Positions 59,943 through 64,000 of a stretch of 64,000 nt of DNA are shown here, in pieces. Source of the stretch: Desulfosporosinus sp. FKB (GTDB taxonomy: Bacteria; Bacillota; Desulfitobacteriia; Desulfitobacteriales; Desulfitobacteriaceae); the NCBI RefSeq assembly GCF_002196705.1, contig NZ_NADJ01000013.1:85622-149621 (forward strand). Reading direction: 5' to 3'. The notes under the pieces are model-generated. The model was not told where the DNA came from and ran no database searches. It was given only the letters and a program-made list of their open reading frames with translations. Position numbers and translations under genes: made by a program. Each line of letters opens with the position of its first letter. Positions within the stretch are counted from its first letter, which is position 1.

Positions 59943-62081
59943 ATGGAATACATAAGTGGAGTTGTCGAGAGAATTACCTTTGAAAATGAAGAGAATGGCT
60001 TTAGTGTCATTAAAATAAAATCCAAGGGATTTAATGACCTTGTCACTGTTGTGGGAAACCTAGCCGCAGTGAATGTCGGCTCCATCATCCGACTTAAAGG
60101 CGAATGGAAGATGGACAGTAAGTACGGGAAACAGTTCGTTGCACAGGATTATCGTGAAACCCTTCCGGCAACGGTAACAGGCATTCAAAAATACTTGGGA
60201 AGTGGGCTCATAAAAGGGATTGGACCAGTATTCGCCAAGAGAATTGTTCAGCAATTTCAAGAAGATACTCTAAGGGTGTTGGAGGAAGAAGCTAATTATT
60301 TAATTAAAGTTCCTGGTATCGGACAAAAGCGAATTGAGATCATCAAAAAAGCATGGCAAGATCAAAAGGAAATTAAAAATGTCATGCTTTTCTTACAAAA
60401 TAATGGGGTATCGACGGCCTTTGCCGTAAAAATCTTCAAAACTTACGGAAATGACAGCATAGAAATCGTGAAGACTAATCCATATAAACTCGCGGATGAC
60501 ATCTGGGGCATTGGTTTTAAAACAGCGGATAAAATTGCCTTGAAGATGGGCTTCGATATAAACTCCTTCGAACGCTGTCGCGCTGGGATTGTCTATGTAC
60601 TTAATGAACTTTCCAACGATGGACATTGCTATGCTACAAAGGAACAGCTTCTTACCGAGGCAGAAAACATCTTAGAACTTGAACAATCACTCGTTAATTC
60701 AACTCTTGATAAAATGATTGCAGAGAAAACGGTCCTGCTTGATGGAGAGGATGCTATCTTTTTACCTCCATTTTATTATAGCGAAGTAGGATTAGCGAAA
60801 AGAATTAAGGCTATTCTTTCCGTGTACAGTCCATACATCGCAGCGAACGTGGACGATATCTTAGGAACTATACAAGAAGAGTACAACATTAGCTATGATG
60901 AAGTGCAAAAGGCTGCGGTAAAAACAGCAGCCTCTTCAAAGTTTATGGTACTTACGGGTGGCCCGGGAACAGGTAAAACCACAACGACTCTTGCCATTAT
61001 CAAGGTGTTTCAATTGCTCGGGGCGCGAGTTTTACTTGCCGCTCCAACAGGTAGAGCTGCCAAAAGGATGTCGGAGACGACGGGGATGGAGGCAAAAACA
61101 ATCCATCGTTTGCTTGAGTATAAGCCACCCGAGGGTTATAAAAAGAATGAGGAATTTCCCTTGGAATGCGATGTGCTGATTATCGATGAGACTTCCATGG
61201 TAGACACTATCCTGATGTACAATCTTTTGAAAGCCGTATCCAACGAAACTGTTGTCATACTTGTTGGCGATGTTGATCAACTGCCATCTGTTGGGGCCGG
61301 AAATGTGCTTAACGATATAATTGACTCGGGTATCGTTAATGTTGTTAAGCTAACAAGAATATTTAGGCAAGCTCAGGGAAGTGCCATAATCACTAATGCT
61401 CACAAAATCAATCAGGGAGATTTCCCGGAGTTGAAGGGCAACAGTGATTTCTTTTTCATTGAAGAGGATGAACCGTCAAAAGTGGTTCAAACGATAAAGG
61501 AACTTTGCATAAAAAGGCTTCCTTCTTTCTATAAAGTTGATCCAATTAACGACATTCAGGTGTTATGCCCGATGCAGCGGGGAGAAACAGGAGCAGCAAA
61601 CCTCAATGGTGTTTTACAAGACGCCTTAAACTCCTCAAACACTTCTATTAAATATGGCGGCACCGTTTACAAATTAGGTGACAAGATTATGCAGATCAAG
61701 AATAACTATGATAAAAACGTTTTTAATGGAGATATTGGAGGCATTACTAAAATTGATACTGAGGATCGAACCCTCGTATTAGACTTTGATGGTCATGAGG
61801 TGGAGTATGATGCTACTGAGCTTGATGAAGTCGTTTTAGCGTATGCCACGACAATTCACAAAAGCCAAGGTAGCGAGTATAAGATTGTTGTTGCCCCTTT
61901 AACCATGCAACATTACGTGATGTTACAGAGAAACCTTCTTTACACCTGTGTAACCAGAGCTAAGAAGATTTTTGTTCTGGTAGGCGCAAAGAAGGCAATT
62001 AGTATGGCTGTTCGCAATAATATGACCTCGAAGAGGAATACTCTATTAGCGGAGAGACTAAGGGTAAAGGATAATACTTAA
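59943..62081 (+). CDS. recD2: ATP-dependent RecD-like DNA helicase
   Basis: ATG at 59943 (two TTG codons upstream are alternatives), 712 residues, normal for RecD2. Order: N-terminal OB-like part (MEYISGVVERITFENEENGF), helix-hairpin-helix repeats (IKGIGPVFAKRIV, IKVPGIGQKRI, IWGIGFKTADKIA), Walker A LTGGPGTGKTTTTLAI at about residue 340, DVLIIDETSMVD (Walker B), VGDVDQLPSVG (motif III), and C-terminal YATTIHKSQGSEY and YTCVTRAKK (motifs V-VI). A 5'-3' SF1B helicase for DNA repair independent of RecBC. Confidence 0.95.
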   Translation: MEYISGVVERITFENEENGFSVIKIKSKGFNDLVTVVGNLAAVNVGSIIRLKGEWKMDSKYGKQFVAQDYRETLPATVTGIQKYLGSGLIKGIGPVFAKRIVQQFQEDTLRVLEEEANYLIKVPGIGQKRIEIIKKAWQDQKEIKNVMLFLQNNGVSTAFAVKIFKTYGNDSIEIVKTNPYKLADDIWGIGFKTADKIALKMGFDINSFERCRAGIVYVLNELSNDGHCYATKEQLLTEAENILELEQSLVNSTLDKMIAEKTVLLDGEDAIFLPPFYYSEVGLAKRIKAILSVYSPYIAANVDDILGTIQEEYNISYDEVQKAAVKTAASSKFMVLTGGPGTGKTTTTLAIIKVFQLLGARVLLAAPTGRAAKRMSETTGMEAKTIHRLLEYKPPEGYKKNEEFPLECDVLIIDETSMVDTILMYNLLKAVSNETVVILVGDVDQLPSVGAGNVLNDIIDSGIVNVVKLTRIFRQAQGSAIITNAHKINQGDFPELKGNSDFFFIEEDEPSKVVQTIKELCIKRLPSFYKVDPINDIQVLCPMQRGETGAANLNGVLQDALNSSNTSIKYGGTVYKLGDKIMQIKNNYDKNVFNGDIGGITKIDTEDRTLVLDFDGHEVEYDATELDEVVLAYATTIHKSQGSEYKIVVAPLTMQHYVMLQRNLLYTCVTRAKKIFVLVGAKKAISMAVRNNMTSKRNTLLAERLRVKDNT

Positions 62082-62084
62082 GAA

Positions 62085-62564
62085 ATGAAGGAAAGTGTGA
62101 AAAATACAATGACAAAATCGATTTGTTACCCTGATCTATCATCACGACCATTTGCGCTTACAGTAGAACGGACAATGCTGATCTTACCTCAACTCTTATA
62201 TAGAGCTTGGACGGAACATTTTGATCTTTGGTTCGCCTCACCGGGGTCTGTTATGATGAAAGGTGAAGTAAACACGGCATTTTATTTCGAAACCGCTTTT
62301 AATGGAAAACGACACCCACATTATGGTCGTTTTTTGAGACTTGAGCCCAATCGCCTCGTTGAATTGACATGGCTAACAGGGGAAGGGGGAACCAAGGGAG
62401 CGGAGACCGTAGTAACAGTAGAATTAAAGCAAATCGAAGATGGGACATTGCTTCGTCTTACACATGCTGGATTTCCTGATGAGGAGTCTAAGAATAACCA
62501 TGAGCAAGCATGGCCCATGGTTCTGGCTCAACTGGAGGAGCAATTGACGAAATTAGGTAACTAA
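62085..62564 (+). CDS. SRPBCC (AHSA1-type) protein
   Basis: Starts at ATG 62085 or 62109 (AAGGAAAG upstream of the latter); 152-160 residues. The AHSA1/CalC-like START fold is recognisable from [40 protein letters not shown] and [22 protein letters not shown]. These proteins bind small hydrophobic ligands or act as Hsp90-cofactor-like domains; specific role unknown. Four bases after recD2, so possibly co-transcribed. Confidence 0.85.
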   Translation: MKESVKNTMTKSICYPDLSSRPFALTVERTMLILPQLLYRAWTEHFDLWFASPGSVMMKGEVNTAFYFETAFNGKRHPHYGRFLRLEPNRLVELTWLTGEGGTKGAETVVTVELKQIEDGTLLRLTHAGFPDEESKNNHEQAWPMVLAQLEEQLTKLGN

Positions 62565-62602
62565 ACCTCGGAATATCTTTAAAAACAAAAATAAATATAG
62601 CA

Positions 62603-63565
62603 TTAGTGAGGCAGTACCCAAGTCGCTCCAACTTCCTGAATAGCTACTTTCTCCATTTGACCGGCTGCAGCTTGGCGGAAGCGGACGATTGGTTCACCAA
62701 TAGGTTCGTTGGATAATTTGAAAGTTCCCCAGTGCATTGGAATGACCCATTTGGCAGATATATCGTCAGCCATCTTCCATGCCTGTTCGGGAGTGGCGTG
62801 CATCCTTTCGAAGGATTTAGGTGAATAGGCCCCAATGCCCATGATTGCCAAGTCTATGGGTATCCCGTTTAGCTGTTGCTTAATGAGGTCTGTATACGCC
62901 GTATCTCCACCGAAAAAAATATTAACTCCGTTTTTCGATAAAAGTAAGCTATTGGCTTTCATACTTTTGTCCCAAGGTAGACGGGCTCCCCAATGTTTTC
63001 CCTCAATCGCTGTCACATTGACCCCAGCTAACAACCTGCTATCACCCCAGTGCATTTCTTCGATAGATTGGAATTTCATGCCCTGCCATAAAGGTGATGT
63101 ATTTTCGGCTGTAACAGCTATTGTCTTTGGTGACTGTAACTGACGTAAAGTCGGATAGTCGAAATGATCAGTATGGGCATGAGAGACAAGTAATAGATCG
63201 ACAGGCCCAACTTGGTTGCTGTTCAAGGCAGTAGTTATATACCTTCTTGGCCCTATCGTTTGATCCCCAACGGGAGTAACACCAATACGAGAACCTAAAG
63301 CCGGATCCGTGATGATTCTTGTACCGAAAAAATTAATTAAAAAGCTAGCGTGCCCAAGCCAGGCGATGGTAACTTCGTTGTCTGACCATTTTTCGGGAGT
63401 AGGGTGAAGTCTGGCTGGGGTAGTTTCATGTTCTACTTCTTCCGATATGCGCTCGGTCAGGAGTTTACCTACAGGTGAAAATCCACCTGCCAAGAAAAGC
63501 GTTCCTAAGAGTCCTAACCCCAAAATTCTGCGTCGTGTGTACTTCTTATTTAATATCAAGTTCAA
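62603..63565 (-). CDS. Membrane-anchored metallo-beta-lactamase-fold hydrolase (NAPE-PLD/UlaG-like)
   Basis: 320 residues. N-terminus KKYTRRRILGLGLLGTLFLA is a Tat-like twin-arginine or signal anchor. Then ITIAWLGHASFLI-type IAWLGHASFLINFFGTRIIT, the metal motif LVSHAHTDHFDY (HxHxDH), GGDTAYTD and PMHWGTFKL (further ligands). The pattern (WLGHAS, MHWGTF, YSPKSFERMHATPEQA) is that of the lipoprotein-type NAPE-PLD relatives. Probably acts outside the membrane on a phosphodiester or lactone; substrate unknown. Confidence 0.9.
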   Translation of the reverse strand: MNLILNKKYTRRRILGLGLLGTLFLAGGFSPVGKLLTERISEEVEHETTPARLHPTPEKWSDNEVTIAWLGHASFLINFFGTRIITDPALGSRIGVTPVGDQTIGPRRYITTALNSNQVGPVDLLLVSHAHTDHFDYPTLRQLQSPKTIAVTAENTSPLWQGMKFQSIEEMHWGDSRLLAGVNVTAIEGKHWGARLPWDKSMKANSLLLSKNGVNIFFGGDTAYTDLIKQQLNGIPIDLAIMGIGAYSPKSFERMHATPEQAWKMADDISAKWVIPMHWGTFKLSNEPIGEPIVRFRQAAAGQMEKVAIQEVGATWVLPH

Positions 63566-63657
63566 AAGAAATCACTCTCCACAGGGTTATTCGTCATGAG
63601 ACGGTTTATTCCTTCAATACTAAATGAAGGGTGGAGAGCAGATAGGAGTGAAAAATA

Positions 63658-64000
63658 TTGGATTTAAATTTAGAGTCTAAAGTTGTGCTTGTTACGGGCG
63701 GAAGTAAGGGTATTGGTCTAGCATGTGCGAGAGCATTTCTAGCTGAAGGAGCAAGAGTCGCTATTGCCTCCCGTTCAAGTGAAAATTTAGATGCAGCCCA
63801 AGTGGTGGTTTTTCCGTTTATACTTGCCAAGTCAATTTGTCAGAAGCAAGTGAAGCAGAATTTATGGCGGATTCGGTAGAAAAACATTTAGGTCCAATAG
63901 ATATCCTAATAAATAGTGCAGGAGCTGCTAAGCGTTATCCGATACAAGAATTAAATTCTCAGGCTTGGCGGGATGCCATGGATGCTAAATTTTTCACTTA
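63658..64000 (+). pseudogene. Short-chain dehydrogenase/reductase, frameshifted, 3' end outside window
   Basis: TTG at 63658 after ATAGGAG gives LDLNLESKVVLVTGGSKGIG (the NAD(P)-binding TGGxxGIG), LACARAFLAEGARVAIASRS. After DAAQVVVF a one-base loss in a T run (near 63812) shifts the frame; the gene resumes as SVYTCQVNLSEASEAEFMAD, GPIDILINSAGA (NAG motif), SQAWRDAMDAKFF and runs off the window. The catalytic YxxxK is not visible. Could be a sequencing error in the homopolymer. Confidence 0.75.

Noticed and set aside
1-64000. CRISPR arrays or rRNA operons
   Set aside because: No run of regularly spaced identical repeats with unique spacers and no rRNA-like sequence was seen; the 9-17 kb repeats are separated by genes of different length.

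Overview
The window looks like a chromosomal accessory region of a low-GC, Gram-positive, probably anaerobic and spore-forming clostridium (Desulfosporosinus/Desulfitobacterium-like). This is an inference from AT-rich codon use, strong GGAGG ribosome binding sites, frequent TTG/GTG starts, C_GCAxxG_C_C and DUF3795 proteins, a GlgC/GlgD pair and a clostridial-type IS66. No rRNA, tRNA or CRISPR array was seen. It is rich in small accessory genes, mobile-element debris and broken genes.

Layout. 0-4.5 kb: tail of a TetR regulator with matching operators, a C_GCAxxG_C_C protein, DNA-3-methyladenine glycosylase I (tag), a MazG-like gene broken by an amber codon, and an AraC-GyrI regulator. 4.1-5 kb: serine-recombinase wreckage. 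5.2-8.6 kb: a LysR regulator divergent from a canonical DapA, then a frameshifted unknown gene and a DapF-like protein in which both catalytic cysteines are serines. 9.1-17.1 kb: an array of small, functionally unrelated plus-strand genes, nearly all separated by copies of one GC-rich structured repeat. It reads like a cassette array, but no canonical attC core could be recognised.

17.1-23.4 kb: an IS66-family element, inserted into codon 12 of an isochorismatase-like gene, was itself invaded twice by tyrosine-recombinase elements. One is a decayed recombinase-in-trio (RIT-like) element with perfect 32-bp inverted ends. 23.6-28 kb: a secreted NlpC/P60 hydrolase and a MacAB-type efflux operon. 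28.2-38.6 kb: a junkyard with a partial second copy of tag, a C_GCAxxG/beta-CASP chimera, a ferritin stub, a broken FRG protein, a candidate small RNA, a degenerate IS21, a head-to-head CHAP/methyltransferase junction and a frameshifted TfoX-domain gene, with a few intact genes (DUF3795, alpha/beta hydrolase, DUF5808-like).

39-49.5 kb is the most ordinary part: glgCD, small secreted proteins, a SulP permease whose STAS domain is cut off by a stop codon, a glycosyltransferase-51 stub, TVP38/DedA, PAP2 and DUF1003 membrane proteins. 50-58 kb is again eroded: TIGR04076, XRE plus membrane pair, glycosidase, VOC, DUF1361, serine recombinase, galU and hydrolase remnants, with an intact APH-like kinase. 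58-64 kb holds an alpha/alpha-toroid protein, RecD2 helicase, an SRPBCC protein, a membrane-anchored metallo-beta-lactamase-fold hydrolase and a frameshifted SDR gene running off the end.

Main points: (1) the repeat-separated single-gene array; (2) the DapA / Ser-Ser DapF-like locus; (3) nested recombinase elements in IS66; (4) at least six genes carrying internal stops and many deletion chimeras, indicating a fast-decaying recombination-prone region.
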